A DNA stretch of 64,000 nucleotides from Fretibacter rubidus (GCF_041429785.1 NZ_CP163423.1:1116001-1180000); one strand, 5' to 3'; positions 8,695 to 18,285 are shown, counted from the stretch's first letter. Translations and numbers: made by a program. The notes: generated by a model not told the origin, from the letters alone.

Positions 8695-10197
8695 GTGACT
8701 GATAATTTTTCTGTATCCTTTTTTAATGACGCGCCCGCTAAATCTGGCGCGGCCATTGTCCCTGTGTTTAAAGGCGGCAAAGTTTACGGCGGCGGCGCGG
8801 CCTATGTAGAGGCGTTGGGCGATGTTTACACCAAAGCCGCCAAGGCAGCTGGGTTTAAAGGTGAGGCTGGGAAGTCTTTCACGCTCTATGCGCCCGAAGG
8901 ATTTAAAGTCTCACGTCTGGTGTTTGTCGGATGCGGCGCTGAGGCCAAGAAAGACGCAAAACCATTTGACGCAGAAATGTTTGCGGCCAAAGCTGTCAAG
9001 CCGCTTTTGACATCGGGTGAGAGCACGGTCAGCATCCATCTAGGCGGTTTTGACGTCAGCGCAGATAGTGCCGCGCGGGCCGCCGTTGGTGCGCGTCTGG
9101 CGGGATACCGATTTGATAAATACCGCACAAAACTCGCCGCAAATAAGAAAAACAGCGTCAAAACCATCAAAATCGGCTGTGATGATCTGTCAAAGACGAA
9201 AAAAGCTTATAATAATTTCCACGGCCCGATTTGTGACGGCACGGTCATGGCCCGCGATTTGGTGAATGAGCCGCCTAATGTCATCTATCCCAAAGCCTAT
9301 GCCGCACGGATTAAAAAACTAGAGAGCCTTGGTTTGAAAGTTGAGATCCTCGGCGAGAAGAAAATGGCAACGCTTGGCATGAACGCGCTATTGGGTGTTG
9401 GTGTTGGTTCTGAACGTGAAAGCCAGCTTGTTGTTATGCGCTGGATGGGCGGAAAAAAAGGGGATAAGCCCGCCTGTATCGTCGGCAAAGGTGTGACATT
9501 TGATACGGGCGGTATCTCGCTCAAACCCGGCAACGGTATGTGGGATATGAAAGGCGATATGGGCGGATCCGCCGCTGTCGTCGGCGCGATGATGGGGATT
9601 GCGGGCCGCAAAGCCAAAGCCAACGTCATCGGTATTGTCGGTCTGGTTGAAAATATGCCCGACGGCAAAGCGCAACTCCCCGGTGATATTGTGACGTCCA
9701 TGTCGGGCCAAACCATTGAAGTGCAAAATACAGATGCCGAAGGACGCCTTGTTCTATGTGACGCGCTGCATTACGCGAATGAGAAATATAAGCCCAAAGC
9801 CATGATTAATCTGGCCACCCTAACAGGGGCGATTATTGTCGCGCTGGGTCATGAACATGCAGGTGTGTTTTCTAATAATGATGGCCTCGCCGAACAAATC
9901 GCGGCTGCATCTGACGCCTCGACAGAGAAAAGCTGGCGCCTGCCGCTTAGCCCTTATTACAATAAGCTTTTGGATAGCCCCAATGCCGATATGAAAAATA
10001 TCGGTGGACGCGAAGCGGGCTCTATTACGGCAGCGCAATTCCTACAACGCTTCGTCGGTAAAACGCCTTGGGCGCATATTGATATTGCTGGCACAGGCAT
10101 GAAAAACACACGCCCAGATCCGCGCGAAACGACCTTTGGCACGGGCTATGGTGTGCGGCTTCTAAACCACTGGATTGCCGATAATTTCGAGGGTTAA
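8695..10197 (+). CDS. pepA: Leucyl aminopeptidase (M17)
   Basis: Cytosolic dizinc aminopeptidase that removes N-terminal residues from peptides. Metal-binding and catalytic motifs are visible: KGVTFDTGGISLKP, the MWDMKGDMGG segment, and NTDAEGRLVLCDAL, the family signature. It has 500 aa, as usual. The start is GTG at 8695, because the nearby ATG at 8690 is in another frame and terminates at once. In E. coli PepA also acts as a DNA-binding architectural factor; nothing here tests that. holC follows after 5 bases. Confidence 0.95.
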   Translation: MTDNFSVSFFNDAPAKSGAAIVPVFKGGKVYGGGAAYVEALGDVYTKAAKAAGFKGEAGKSFTLYAPEGFKVSRLVFVGCGAEAKKDAKPFDAEMFAAKAVKPLLTSGESTVSIHLGGFDVSADSAARAAVGARLAGYRFDKYRTKLAANKKNSVKTIKIGCDDLSKTKKAYNNFHGPICDGTVMARDLVNEPPNVIYPKAYAARIKKLESLGLKVEILGEKKMATLGMNALLGVGVGSERESQLVVMRWMGGKKGDKPACIVGKGVTFDTGGISLKPGNGMWDMKGDMGGSAAVVGAMMGIAGRKAKANVIGIVGLVENMPDGKAQLPGDIVTSMSGQTIEVQNTDAEGRLVLCDALHYANEKYKPKAMINLATLTGAIIVALGHEHAGVFSNNDGLAEQIAAASDASTEKSWRLPLSPYYNKLLDSPNADMKNIGGREAGSITAAQFLQRFVGKTPWAHIDIAGTGMKNTRPDPRETTFGTGYGVRLLNHWIADNFEG

Positions 10198-10202
10198 GCT
10201 CT

Positions 10203-10682
10203 ATGGCCCAAGCAGCGGGAGAGGCAGAGGTTAGCGCGCCTGATTATTGGTTTTATCACCTCGAAGCTTCAACCGTGCAATCGGTTCTGCCGGACCTGAT
10301 GGAAAAGGTTTTAGGGCGCGGCTGGCGCGCTCTGATTAAATGCCGCGAGTCTGATTTAGGCGAGCTGGATCAATTTCTTTGGACGTATAAAAACGATAGT
10401 TTTTTACCTCATGGCCGTGATGATCAACCCCAAGCGGACCAGCAACCCATATTGCTATCTGCGAGCGCGACAAAAGCCGACGGGGCGGATTGCATTGTCT
10501 TGCTGGATGGCGCGGAGGTGAGTGACCTTTCGGGTGTAAGCCGTTGTATTGTCATGATAAATGGCCGCAGTTCTGAGGATATTGCGCGGGAGCGTAAGCG
10601 CTGGAAAACCCTGAGTGATGCAGGCCATACACTGTCCTATTTTCAGCAAGATGAACGCGGGGCGTGGCAGAAAAAATCGTAA
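10203..10682 (+). CDS. holC: DNA polymerase III chi subunit
   Basis: Small subunit of the polymerase III clamp loader that contacts SSB. The 159 aa protein has the HolC pattern: an opening YHLEASTVQSVLPDLMEK segment, the RALIKC strand, LDQFLWTYKNDSFLPHG, and a C-terminal Lys/Arg-rich helix. pepA-holC is a conserved proteobacterial neighbourhood, here with a 5-base gap. Sequence similarity within the HolC family is low, so the neighbourhood adds weight. Confidence 0.9.
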   Translation: MAQAAGEAEVSAPDYWFYHLEASTVQSVLPDLMEKVLGRGWRALIKCRESDLGELDQFLWTYKNDSFLPHGRDDQPQADQQPILLSASATKADGADCIVLLDGAEVSDLSGVSRCIVMINGRSSEDIARERKRWKTLSDAGHTLSYFQQDERGAWQKKS

Positions 10683-10740
10683 AGATGCCGTTATATGAGT
10701 TACGCGCAAGCGGCTAGGCTCGCGCGAATGTCTTCGCGTG

Positions 10741-11427
10741 TTAATTCAATTTAGGTTTTGTTATATACGGCGGCGGATCAGGACTTTTGTGATCAGCTGG
10801 GGGATGAGTGTCGTCATAATGCGGGTAGGATCTTTCGTAATTAGGGTCCGAGTTAATTAATTCAGATGTGTTCTTTGAACCGTAAAGCGCGCGGGTAATT
10901 TCGTGCGGCCAAAGCTCGACGGGCGGAATGCGGGTAGAGGGCGCAGATGGTTTTCTTTCCGTCAATTCATCGCGAGTGCGTCGTGGTCGCGGCTCTTTGT
11001 TACGTTCAATTTTGGCCCAACAAAAATCATCTTGGCTATCTGTTTTCTTACCCGAAGAAACGTGTCGTATAGCGCGCGAGCTTTCGCTGTGGCTAAGCGT
11101 CTTTTTGGCTGCGCGTTCAGTGGGGTTATGGCGGTTTTTCCACCGCGCTTGCCATTGCCGTAATGCGGGCCATCCGCCGAGATCCATGAATACGCGGCGG
11201 CACCAATCGGGATTGGATAGCATTGATGATTTTAAAATAATCCCGCGGTTATGGCGCGCGATTTTTAACAGCAAACGGTAAAGCGGTAACAGGCGTCTTG
11301 TATGCGTGTTTTGTTTGGCCAGCGGTGCACCGCTTTGCAAATAGGTCATGAGCCGCGCCGTCAGAATGGCTATGGCCGCGCGCAGCGGGGCGGTATCAAT
11401 AGGCGTTATGGCGGGCGATGTGGTCAC
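10741..11427 (-). CDS. Hypothetical protein, orphan
   Basis: I do not recognise this 228 aa protein. It is very basic in the first two thirds, with an apparently helical N-terminal part (about 1-90, including LLPLYRLLLKIARHNRG and WPALRQWQARWKNRHN) and a Pro/Ser/Asp-rich, probably disordered C-terminus ending DPPPYITKPKLN. There is no signal peptide or clear membrane helix. It is convergent with holC and is followed upstream by a repeat-rich spacer. The open frame and ordinary neighbour-like composition favour a real but lineage-restricted gene. Confidence 0.55.
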   Translation of the reverse strand: MTTSPAITPIDTAPLRAAIAILTARLMTYLQSGAPLAKQNTHTRRLLPLYRLLLKIARHNRGIILKSSMLSNPDWCRRVFMDLGGWPALRQWQARWKNRHNPTERAAKKTLSHSESSRAIRHVSSGKKTDSQDDFCWAKIERNKEPRPRRTRDELTERKPSAPSTRIPPVELWPHEITRALYGSKNTSELINSDPNYERSYPHYDDTHPPADHKSPDPPPYITKPKLN

Positions 11428-11517
11428 AGCCTATGGATACAGGGGTGTGGTAGGAGGGGGAGAGAATTGTTGGATTGGGGCTCTGATTATGATGATTTGC
11501 GCATGTTGCACGTGCAT

Positions 11518-11567
11518 CACATGGTTTCCGGGCGTCCCGAAGGGGGCCGCGTCGGAATGACGTGTTT
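11518..11567. repeat. Family A palindromic element, right half
   Basis: These 50 bases are identical to 11695-11744. They hold the right half of the element: catggtttccgggc, then a GC-rich stretch, ending in ggaatgac. No matching left half precedes it, so it is a truncated copy. Confidence 0.85.
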
Positions 11568-11609
11568 GTGAATAGAGGTCCGTATTTTAGCCTTCGACAC
11601 AATTACATT

Positions 11610-11738
11610 GTCATTCCGTCGCAGCGAAGCTGCCCGGAATCCATGTCGTTGTTTTGCGACGTCATTCGATGTCGCATTCTTGCGCAAGCTTCACCACATG
11701 GTTTCCGGGCGTCCCGAAGGGGGCCGCGTCGGAATGAC
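11610..11738. repeat. Family A palindromic element, full copy (129 bp)
   Basis: It starts gtcattccgtcgc and ends gcgtcggaatgac, with cccggaatccatg and catggtttccggg as an inner inverted pair, so the transcript of either strand could fold into a long branched hairpin. The same architecture and nearly the same length recur at 37549-37673 and 41109-41236. Confidence 0.85.
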
Positions 11739-11780
11739 GTGTTTCTTTGGGCAAGCTCTAACCGCCACCCTAACCACAAC

Positions 11781-11884
11781 GTGATGCCCGACCTTGTGTC
11801 GGGTATCTATGCGTCTTTCCCTTCAAAACAGATGATATTTACGGGATGACAAATGGATCCACGGGTCAAGCCCGAGGATGACGA
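11781..11884. repeat. Family B palindromic element
   Basis: The left arm is gatgcccgaccttgtgtcgggtatctatg and is followed by a diverged right arm containing atggatccacgggtcaagcccgaggatgac. It shares its left arm with 41812 almost base for base. With the two family A copies it fills the 521-base gap between the orphan gene and bolA, where no coding sequence is visible. Confidence 0.75.
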
Positions 11885-11948
11885 CGCTAGGCTTTGTGTC
11901 CGTTGGAATACAGCACCCACGCCGTCGGACTGACGTGCTAAAAAACCG

Positions 11949-12191
11949 CTACTCTGGCACCTTCGTCTCTAGCGCTAGCGCGTGTAACTCGCCGTTTGGG
12001 CCGTCCATTTTATCTTGTAGCGCGGCATAGACCAGTTGATGCTGTTTAATGCGGTTCAGGCCGACAAAGGCGACGCTGGTGATGACGGCTTTCCAGTGAT
12101 TGTTATCACCAGCCAGGTCGATCAACTCAATCTCAGCCTCGGGCAGGGCGGCTGCCAGCATGGCCGAGAGGTCTTCGCGCGTCATAGCCAT
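11949..12191 (-). CDS. BolA family protein
   Basis: An 80 aa BolA-type protein; these partner with monothiol glutaredoxins to sense or deliver [2Fe-2S] clusters. The fold is visible as a helix, the strand ELIDLAGDNNHWKAVITS, the segment GLNRIKQHQLVYAAL, and the terminal HALALET strand. The H in KQHQLVY is the conserved invariant His. It is 2 bases downstream of purL, a common alphaproteobacterial arrangement in which grxD usually follows; here the glutaredoxin lies 38 kb away at 49658-49990. Which BolA paralogue it is (IbaG- or BolA-like) is not settled. Confidence 0.9.
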   Translation of the reverse strand: MAMTREDLSAMLAAALPEAEIELIDLAGDNNHWKAVITSVAFVGLNRIKQHQLVYAALQDKMDGPNGELHALALETKVPE

Positions 12192-12193
12192 GT

Positions 12194-14401
12194 CTAGCCC
12201 TCGCCCGCCATATATTTGGGCATCCAGCCTTCGTGGCGTTCGCGCAGGCCAGATAGCGAGACATCAAAGGCGCCTTGGGCTGTGATGCGGTCGCCGCCGA
12301 CTTTGCCGACGATTTGCGCGGGGATGCCTTTTGCGCCTGCTGTGGAAATCACAGGGTTCACGTCATTCGGACCCACAGCCAGCAGGTAACGCGCTTGGTC
12401 TTCGCCGAAATACCAGCCGTGACGCGGGCCAGAGGCTGGGCCGGTGAGGGACACGCCAATATTACTGGTGAACGCCATTTCACAGGCTGCAATCGCAAGG
12501 CCGCCGTCGGATAAATCATGCACAGCTTTGACGCGACGACCGCGGATAAGCTTTCGCACATAATCGCCATTGCGTTTCTCTGCGGCCAAATCGACAGGCG
12601 GCGGTGCGCCGTCTTCGCGGCTCATGATAAGGTTCAGATATACTGAGCAGCCGAGCCAACCAACAGTGTCGCCAATAAGGACCAGGGTATCACCCTCTTC
12701 GGCGTCGCCGAGTGTGCTGAAAAAAGACAAATCAGGGATAAGGCCAACACCGCCCACGGCAGGGGTCGGCGGAATGGCAACACCGTTGGTCTCATTATAA
12801 AGCGATACATTGCCCGACACGACCGGGTAATCAAAGGCGCGGCAGGCCTCGTTCATACCGTCAATACAGCCCACAAATTGCCCCATAATTTCAGGACGTT
12901 CGGGATTGCCGAAATTTAGGCAATCGGTAATCGCAATCGGGTCTGCGCCAACCGCGGTCAGGTTGCGCCATGTTTCGGCCACGCATTGTTTGCCGCCTTC
13001 ATAGGGGTCGGCGTAGCAATAACGCGGTGTCACATCGGTCGTAATCGCAACGGCTTTATTGGTGCCGTGGATGCGCACGATGGCTGCGTCGCCTTTAGAC
13101 TGGCTGCTATCGACGGTGTCAGACATCACGTGACGGTCATATTGTTCCCAAATCCAGCGCTTTGAAGCGATGTCAGGGCTGGTAATAATGCGTAGCAACG
13201 CATCATTATAGTCTTGGGTTTCAAACAGGTTTTCAACCAGCAGCACATCGCGCTTTGGCGTCGGCACATGCGGGCGGTCATAATTGGGCGCGTCATCACC
13301 CAGCGGTGCAATGGGGATATCGCAGACTTTTTTGCGCTTATGTTTCAGAACCAGATTGCCCGTATCCGTTGTGATGCCAATCTCGGCCACGTCCAGTTCC
13401 CATTTGTTAAAGGTATCAAAGGCGAGCTGTTCTTTGCCCGGTTGAATGACCATCAACATGCGTTCTTGGCTCTCTGATAACATCATCTCATAAGGGGTCA
13501 TGCCCTCTTCGCGCTGCGGGACTTTGTCGAGGTTAATCTCAACACCCACGCCGCCTTTATCCGCCATTTCAATGGAGGATGAGGTGAGGCCCGCTGCGCC
13601 CATATCTTGGATGGCAATAATGGCGTCTGTTGCCATCAACTCTAGGCAGGCTTCAATCAGAAGCTTTTCGGTGAAGGGATCCCCCACTTGGACTGTGGGG
13701 CGTTTTTCTTCACTATCATCGTCAAATTCAGCCGACGCCATGGTCGCGCCGTGAATACCGTCACGGCCTGTCTTGGACCCGACATAAAAAATCGGATTAC
13801 CAACCCCTTTGGCCGCAGAAAGGAAAATATTATCGGTTTTCGCAAGGCCAACACACATGGCGTTAACAAGGATATTACCGTTATAGCCTTTGTGGAAATT
13901 AGTTTCCCCGCCAACCGTTGGTACGCCGACGCAATTACCGTAACCGCCAATACCCGCCACAACGCCAGAGACCAGCGAGCGTGTCTTAGGATGCTTTGGC
14001 TCGCCAAAACGCAGCGCATTCATGAGCGCAATTGGGCGTGCGCCCATGGTAAACACATCGCGCATAATGCCGCCCACGCCGGTCGCCGCGCCTTGATAGG
14101 GCTCGATATAAGACGGGTGGTTATGGCTCTCCATTTTGAAAATAATCGCGTCACCGTCGCCAATATCAATGACACCTGCGTTTTCGCCTGGCCCTTGGAT
14201 AACCTTGTCGCCTGTTGTCAGGAACTTGCCAAGATGACGGCGAGAAGATTTATAGCTGCAATGCTCAGACCACATGACGGAAAAGATACCAAGCTCATTG
14301 ATATTAGGTTCGCGGCCCAAACGGTCGAGGATGATTTGATATTCGTCTTCTGACAGGCCGTGTTCTTTAACGACGTCGGGCGTGATTTTTACTTTAGCCA
14401 T
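12194..14401 (-). CDS. purL: Phosphoribosylformylglycinamidine synthase, synthetase subunit
   Basis: ATP-dependent step of de novo purine synthesis converting FGAR to FGAM. The 735 aa length is that of small PurL, which works in a complex with PurS and the glutaminase PurQ, both encoded just upstream. Visible motifs include [20 protein letters not shown] near the N-terminus, [11 protein letters not shown], and the second AIR-synthase-like half with [11 protein letters not shown]. The ATG shares one base with the purQ stop (TAATG). Confidence 0.97.
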   Translation of the reverse strand: MAKVKITPDVVKEHGLSEDEYQIILDRLGREPNINELGIFSVMWSEHCSYKSSRRHLGKFLTTGDKVIQGPGENAGVIDIGDGDAIIFKMESHNHPSYIEPYQGAATGVGGIMRDVFTMGARPIALMNALRFGEPKHPKTRSLVSGVVAGIGGYGNCVGVPTVGGETNFHKGYNGNILVNAMCVGLAKTDNIFLSAAKGVGNPIFYVGSKTGRDGIHGATMASAEFDDDSEEKRPTVQVGDPFTEKLLIEACLELMATDAIIAIQDMGAAGLTSSSIEMADKGGVGVEINLDKVPQREEGMTPYEMMLSESQERMLMVIQPGKEQLAFDTFNKWELDVAEIGITTDTGNLVLKHKRKKVCDIPIAPLGDDAPNYDRPHVPTPKRDVLLVENLFETQDYNDALLRIITSPDIASKRWIWEQYDRHVMSDTVDSSQSKGDAAIVRIHGTNKAVAITTDVTPRYCYADPYEGGKQCVAETWRNLTAVGADPIAITDCLNFGNPERPEIMGQFVGCIDGMNEACRAFDYPVVSGNVSLYNETNGVAIPPTPAVGGVGLIPDLSFFSTLGDAEEGDTLVLIGDTVGWLGCSVYLNLIMSREDGAPPPVDLAAEKRNGDYVRKLIRGRRVKAVHDLSDGGLAIAACEMAFTSNIGVSLTGPASGPRHGWYFGEDQARYLLAVGPNDVNPVISTAGAKGIPAQIVGKVGGDRITAQGAFDVSLSGLRERHEGWMPKYMAGEG

Positions 14402-15063
14402 TAAAACGACTCCAGAACCGATTTAAATAGATTAATGCCGTCTGTGCCGCCGTGCATTGGGTCAACCGCGCGTTCGGGGTGGGGCATCATACCAAGGACA
14501 TTGCCGCCTTCATTACAAATGCCTGCAATATCGCGGGCAGAGCCGTTTGGGTTGCCGTTATATTTAAACACGACGCGCCCTGATTTTTCTAACATATCCA
14601 GCGTTTGCTTATCTGCAAAATAATTACCGTCATGGTGGGCGACGGGGATAGTGACGTCCTTTTGGTCTTTATAAGCAGATGTGAAGCGCGACGCGCCGTT
14701 AGTGATATTGAGGCTTTGCGGTTTACAGACAAATTTCAGGCTCGCGTTGCGCATTAACGCCCCGGGCAAAAGCCCCGTTTCGCATAAGATTTGAAAGCCG
14801 TTACAAAACCCTGCAACGGGCAAGCCGCCTTTGGCCTTTTTCACAATATCTTCGACAATCGGCGAGCGCGCCGCCATGGCGCCGCAACGCAGATAATCGC
14901 CATAAGAAAACCCGCCCGGCAGGACAACAAAATCAATACCCGCGGGCAGGGTGGTTTCGCGGTGCCAAATCATCTCGGTCTTGCGGCCTGTGATCTGTTC
15001 CAGCGCCACAGCGGCGTCGCGGTCACAGTTGGACGCGGGGAAAGTTATAACGGCTGATCTCAT
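14401..15063 (-). CDS. purQ: Phosphoribosylformylglycinamidine synthase, glutaminase subunit
   Basis: Class I glutamine amidotransferase that supplies ammonia to PurL. The nucleophile Cys is in [11 protein letters not shown] and the catalytic His/Glu are in [11 protein letters not shown]; the N-terminus [13 protein letters not shown] is typical. It is 220 aa. It is coupled to purL by a one-base overlap and lies 54 bases downstream of purS. Confidence 0.97.
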   Translation of the reverse strand: MRSAVITFPASNCDRDAAVALEQITGRKTEMIWHRETTLPAGIDFVVLPGGFSYGDYLRCGAMAARSPIVEDIVKKAKGGLPVAGFCNGFQILCETGLLPGALMRNASLKFVCKPQSLNITNGASRFTSAYKDQKDVTIPVAHHDGNYFADKQTLDMLEKSGRVVFKYNGNPNGSARDIAGICNEGGNVLGMMPHPERAVDPMHGGTDGINLFKSVLESF

Positions 15064-15117
15064 AATCTTATCTCAATTGGATGAGGTGTCGGGCAGGATG
15101 GGCGCGAATGGGCGCGG

Positions 15118-15360
15118 CTAGTCCTCAATCGTGATGCGGTAGCTTTCAATCACCGTATTGGCGAGCAGCTTTTCACACATATTGGTCACGTCTTTCTGTG
15201 CGGCCGCTTTGTCGGCATGGGTCAAATCAAGCTCTATCACCTTGCCTTGGCGGGCGTCTTTGACACCGTTAAATCCAAGATCAACGAGCGAGCGCGCAAT
15301 GGCGCGGCCTTGGGGGTCCAGCACACCGGGCTTTAGACCCACATGAATAATCGCTTTCAT
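15118..15360 (-). CDS. purS: Phosphoribosylformylglycinamidine synthase subunit PurS
   Basis: Small structural subunit (80 aa) needed by the three-component FGAM synthase. The sequence starts KAIIHVGLKPGVLDPQG and contains the RSLVDLGFNGVKDARQGKVI motif. It follows purC by 3 bases, so purC-purS-purQ-purL-bolA is one operon. Confidence 0.96.
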   Translation of the reverse strand: MKAIIHVGLKPGVLDPQGRAIARSLVDLGFNGVKDARQGKVIELDLTHADKAAAQKDVTNMCEKLLANTVIESYRITIED

Positions 15361-15363
15361 GGA

Positions 15364-16134
15364 TTAATCCTCATTCTTTACAATCGAGACAACATTGGAA
15401 TTATTGCCGTTTTCTTTGATAATGCCCAGCCGCGTCGCGACCTCTGTATAGGCCTCTGTGACGCCGCCGAGATCACGGCGAAAGCGGTCTTTGTCTAGCT
15501 TTTTATTCGTCTCGCGGTCCCATAGCCGGCAGCTATCGGGGCTAATCTCATCAGCCAGCACAATCTGGTGCCCGCCGTCCACAGCCAGACGCCCAAATTC
15601 GATTTTAAAATCAACCAGCTTAATCCCGATGCCCGCAAACAGCCCGCAAAGATAATCATTAATGCGGAGCGTCAGATTCGTAATTTCTTCAATTTCGTCC
15701 GCCGATGCCCAGCCAAAGGCGGTGATATGTTCTTCGGCCACGAGGGGATCACCCAAATCATCGCGTTTCAAGCAAAATTCCACAATAGAGCGCGGCAGAA
15801 CTTCGCCTTCTTCGACGCCTAGGCGCTTACTCATCGTGCCGGCGGCGATATTGCGCACAATCACTTCGAGGGGCACAATCTCGACCCGCTTACACAGTTG
15901 CTCGCGCATGTTTAGGCGGCGAATAAAGTGCGTCGGAATGCCAATCTCACCAAGGCGTAGCATCATATATTCAGAGATACGGTTATTCAGCACACCTTTG
16001 CCGTCCAAAATCGCTTTTTTCTCGGCATTAAAGGCGGTGGCGTCATCCTTGAAATATTGGATAATCGTGCCCGGTTCGGGGCCTTCATACAGGATTTTGG
16101 CTTTGCCTTCGTAGATTTTCGTGCGGCGAGACAT
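15364..16134 (-). CDS. purC: SAICAR synthetase
   Basis: Condenses CAIR with aspartate in purine synthesis. It has 256 aa, with the start motif [12 protein letters not shown], the loop [13 protein letters not shown], and the signature [20 protein letters not shown] split over the C-terminal domain. It is the first gene of the minus-strand purine operon and divergent from the DUF1476 gene, with 201 bases between the two starts. Confidence 0.97.
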   Translation of the reverse strand: MSRRTKIYEGKAKILYEGPEPGTIIQYFKDDATAFNAEKKAILDGKGVLNNRISEYMMLRLGEIGIPTHFIRRLNMREQLCKRVEIVPLEVIVRNIAAGTMSKRLGVEEGEVLPRSIVEFCLKRDDLGDPLVAEEHITAFGWASADEIEEITNLTLRINDYLCGLFAGIGIKLVDFKIEFGRLAVDGGHQIVLADEISPDSCRLWDRETNKKLDKDRFRRDLGGVTEAYTEVATRLGIIKENGNNSNVVSIVKNED

Positions 16135-16256
16135 AGAACTGTCCTCATTCGGGGCGACTCAGCCGTGAGTTTATCATTTGAGCCTAGGCCATAGCCCAAT
16201 GGGGCGGGCGCGGCAATGCCGTGCTGTCTTGAATTCGGGGATAAAGCCGCCATCTT

Positions 16257-16303
16257 ATCGCTAAGCGGCGTATTGCCTATTGCGTGCGGCTAAGCGATTT
16301 TTT
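16257..16303 (+). promoter_or_regulatory. Leader stem-loop with T-run upstream of the zeta-subunit gene
   Basis: The arms 16257-16266 and 16289-16298 pair at 9 of 10 positions (core TCGCT/AGCGA) around a 22-base loop, and six T residues follow at 16298-16303. It looks like an intrinsic terminator, but no plus-strand gene precedes it, so a leader or attenuator role for the downstream gene is possible. Confidence 0.4.
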
Positions 16304-16335
16304 AATGTGTGGTGAAACGAACAAAGGAACATGTA

Positions 16336-16668
16336 ATGTCAATATTTGAAGAGCGCGAAAGCGCCTCCGAAACCCGATTTGTCCTCGATGCTCAATTAGA
16401 GTTTAAATCAGAGGCACGGCGCAACAAAATGCTCGGCACATGGGCCGCTGGCCTGATGGGCCTATCTGGGGACGCGGTCGATAAATACGCGCTAGAGGTC
16501 ATTTTGGCCGATATGGAAGAAGCGGGCGATGACGACGTGTTTCGCAAGCTCCGCAAAGACCTAGACGCCGCCAATATTGACATGTCTGATAAAGCCATCC
16601 GCGATAAAATGGCCGAATGCCTAGACGCCGCCCGCAAGCATTTCTACGCGGAAAAGCCCCCCAGCTAG
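16336..16668 (+). CDS. DUF1476 protein, zeta-type F1-ATPase inhibitor
   Basis: This 110 aa protein belongs to the alphaproteobacterial DUF1476 family, whose Paracoccus member binds F1 and blocks ATP hydrolysis by ATP synthase. It shows the family core: FEERESASETRFVLDAQLEF, then ARRNKMLGTWAAGLMG and a helical C-terminus. The start at 16336 has an AAGGA Shine-Dalgarno 7 bases upstream. An in-frame GTG at 16309 would add nine atypical residues. The family is almost confined to Alphaproteobacteria and supports the taxonomic call. Its position opposite purC is common in that class. Confidence 0.92.
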   Translation: MSIFEERESASETRFVLDAQLEFKSEARRNKMLGTWAAGLMGLSGDAVDKYALEVILADMEEAGDDDVFRKLRKDLDAANIDMSDKAIRDKMAECLDAARKHFYAEKPPS

Positions 16669-16693
16669 GGCAGGGCGCGATTTAAAAGGTTAG

Positions 16694-16720
16694 GCCTCCG
16701 CCATGTGCGGGGGCGTTTTT
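16694..16720 (+). terminator. Intrinsic terminator after the zeta-subunit gene
   Basis: The arms gcctccgc and gcgggggc pair (one G-T) around a 5-base loop and are followed by gttttt. It lies 25 bases after the stop. Confidence 0.8.
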
Positions 16721-16858
16721 GTTGGGGGGGGGAGGCTTTTATCCTTATTGCGGACCTTAGCTCAGAAGCCGTTGTCGCCCAAATCGGCGCTGCCGTTTTA
16801 CTCAATAACATGAAGCTGCCCCAAGGGGTTAGAAGGCGTGGTGTGACGCTCGGCAGGC

Positions 16859-17596
16859 CTAAGAAGTTGGTTTAGGTTTTGCTTTAGACTTAACCTTCTT
16901 CTTTCGCATATCAGGCGGTATTTTGCCTTTGAGCGCAGCGTGCTTCTTGGCTCTTACAGCATCATCTTCCGCTTTGAAAAAAGTTGAATATATAAAGTCC
17001 TCAAAAATATCGAGTAGGATAATAATATCATCGATGTCAGGAGACCAATCTCGGTGCATTGCGGCGTGTCCACCTTCAACCAAAACTTCTAATGCAGCTT
17101 TATCTTCTATTGATAGTTTACCACTGGATTCTAATTCTTCCAATATTTGACCAAAGTTTTTATCTTTAGCGACGCCAGTTTCTTGAGCAACTTTTTCGAA
17201 AAGAGAACGAATTCCCATTGCTGAAAACTGCATGAGTTCTGCATCTAACGACTTGTATATATCGAATAAAGCTTGATGAATTGGATTGTTGGCTCTGTAT
17301 AGTCGTCTCTCCCAGCTTGGATAAGGACGCTTAGCTTCTGGCGGGAATGACGTATACCTATAAGGGTGGCAAACCGCCCAATTTCCATCAGGTAAATTTT
17401 CATGTTCTTCATCGTGTTCATTGGAGTGACCCGTTCGCATGAAGTATTCCCTGCATGTATTGCATATATAAAAATGCGCTTTGTTTGAGTAGTAATACTC
17501 GGGGTCTGATGTATCAGAATAACTGTCTTGTGCTAATTCTTTGACATTTCTGTCTTGTCGGCAATGAGGGCAATGCTCGATTATCGGATCAGCCAT
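16859..17596 (-). CDS. DUF4145-like protein with N-terminal zinc ribbon
   Basis: A 245 aa protein with CPHC at residues 9-12 and CNTC at 45-48, a likely zinc ribbon. It is followed by a helical domain with the pattern AMGIRSLFEKVAQETG, then LEELESSGKLS and LVEGGHAAMHRD, which matches the DUF4145 family often found alone or fused to restriction and other defence proteins. The C-terminus is a Lys-rich tail. The gene is visibly richer in A+T than its neighbours and has no operon partner, suggesting acquisition. The molecular function is unknown; I call only the family, from remembered motif patterns. Confidence 0.7.
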   Translation of the reverse strand: MADPIIEHCPHCRQDRNVKELAQDSYSDTSDPEYYYSNKAHFYICNTCREYFMRTGHSNEHDEEHENLPDGNWAVCHPYRYTSFPPEAKRPYPSWERRLYRANNPIHQALFDIYKSLDAELMQFSAMGIRSLFEKVAQETGVAKDKNFGQILEELESSGKLSIEDKAALEVLVEGGHAAMHRDWSPDIDDIIILLDIFEDFIYSTFFKAEDDAVRAKKHAALKGKIPPDMRKKKVKSKAKPKPTS

Positions 17597-17794
17597 TTTT
17601 ATGTATCTTTATTTTCAGGGTTAAACATAGGAAAAAAGGCACACCATATAAAAACATGGCGGAAGTTGACCTCCCCTATGGCTGAACACCCCATAGTTCA
17701 CGCGTCTTTAATCACTCGACAGGCAATTTCACCAAGTTTGGAGATCACATGAGGATATTTATCATCTAAAAATATAATCTGGTTGCATACGTGT

Positions 17795-18127
17795 TTAGAT
17801 TGGGCACCCTTTGGTCACCTGAGCGTCACGAATTGTCAGCAATCTATTAGCTAGAGCTTTGTCTGCTTCGGACTTTGCCATAGCGTTTCCAATTCCAAAG
17901 TCGCCCAAAAACCCAGCAGCAGAACGCCAATCTGTGCCAGCAGTATCTGCAATTTGCAACTGGGTTTGCTCAACTCTAATCACTTCTAACTTTAAGTCAT
18001 TGCAGTCCATTAATTGTGTTTCAGCGGACGATAATTCCGTTGTGATGGGGTAACGCTTAGTTGCGCAAGCAGTGCATAGGAACGATGTTAAGACCGCTGC
18101 TGTTAAGATAGTTTTTGATTTGTTCAT
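17795..18127 (-). CDS. Small putative lipoprotein
   Basis: A 110 aa protein with a basic start, a hydrophobic h-region and a lipobox-like LCTAC (Cys at residue 21), so it is probably lipid-anchored. Residues after Cys21 have an acidic, Gln-rich helical stretch and a Gly-containing segment (GFLGDFGIGNAMAKSEADKA) resembling small outer-membrane associated proteins. I do not recognise a family. It shares the A+T-rich composition of the neighbouring DUF4145 gene, suggesting that both belong to one accessory patch. Confidence 0.6.
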   Translation of the reverse strand: MNKSKTILTAAVLTSFLCTACATKRYPITTELSSAETQLMDCNDLKLEVIRVEQTQLQIADTAGTDWRSAAGFLGDFGIGNAMAKSEADKALANRLLTIRDAQVTKGCPI

Positions 18128-18285
18128 TGTATTTCCCCTAGATGGCCCATTGCTCTTAATACGAAATTAAATTCGAATTGCAACCCATAGTAAAAATTAA
18201 AATTTCAGATCATTACATTATTTTATCTAACCCATTTAACCACAAGAAAGAACATTCGCTGACGTCCGCTTCGCCCCCTTAGGGA

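Noticed and set aside
11428-11948. Possible CRISPR array
   Set aside because: The repeats are few, palindromic, unevenly spaced and longer than CRISPR repeats; no cas genes are near.
13688-14353. Open frame of 221 codons on the plus strand opposite purL
   Set aside because: It lies wholly within purL in the opposite direction, and the product has no recognisable motif.
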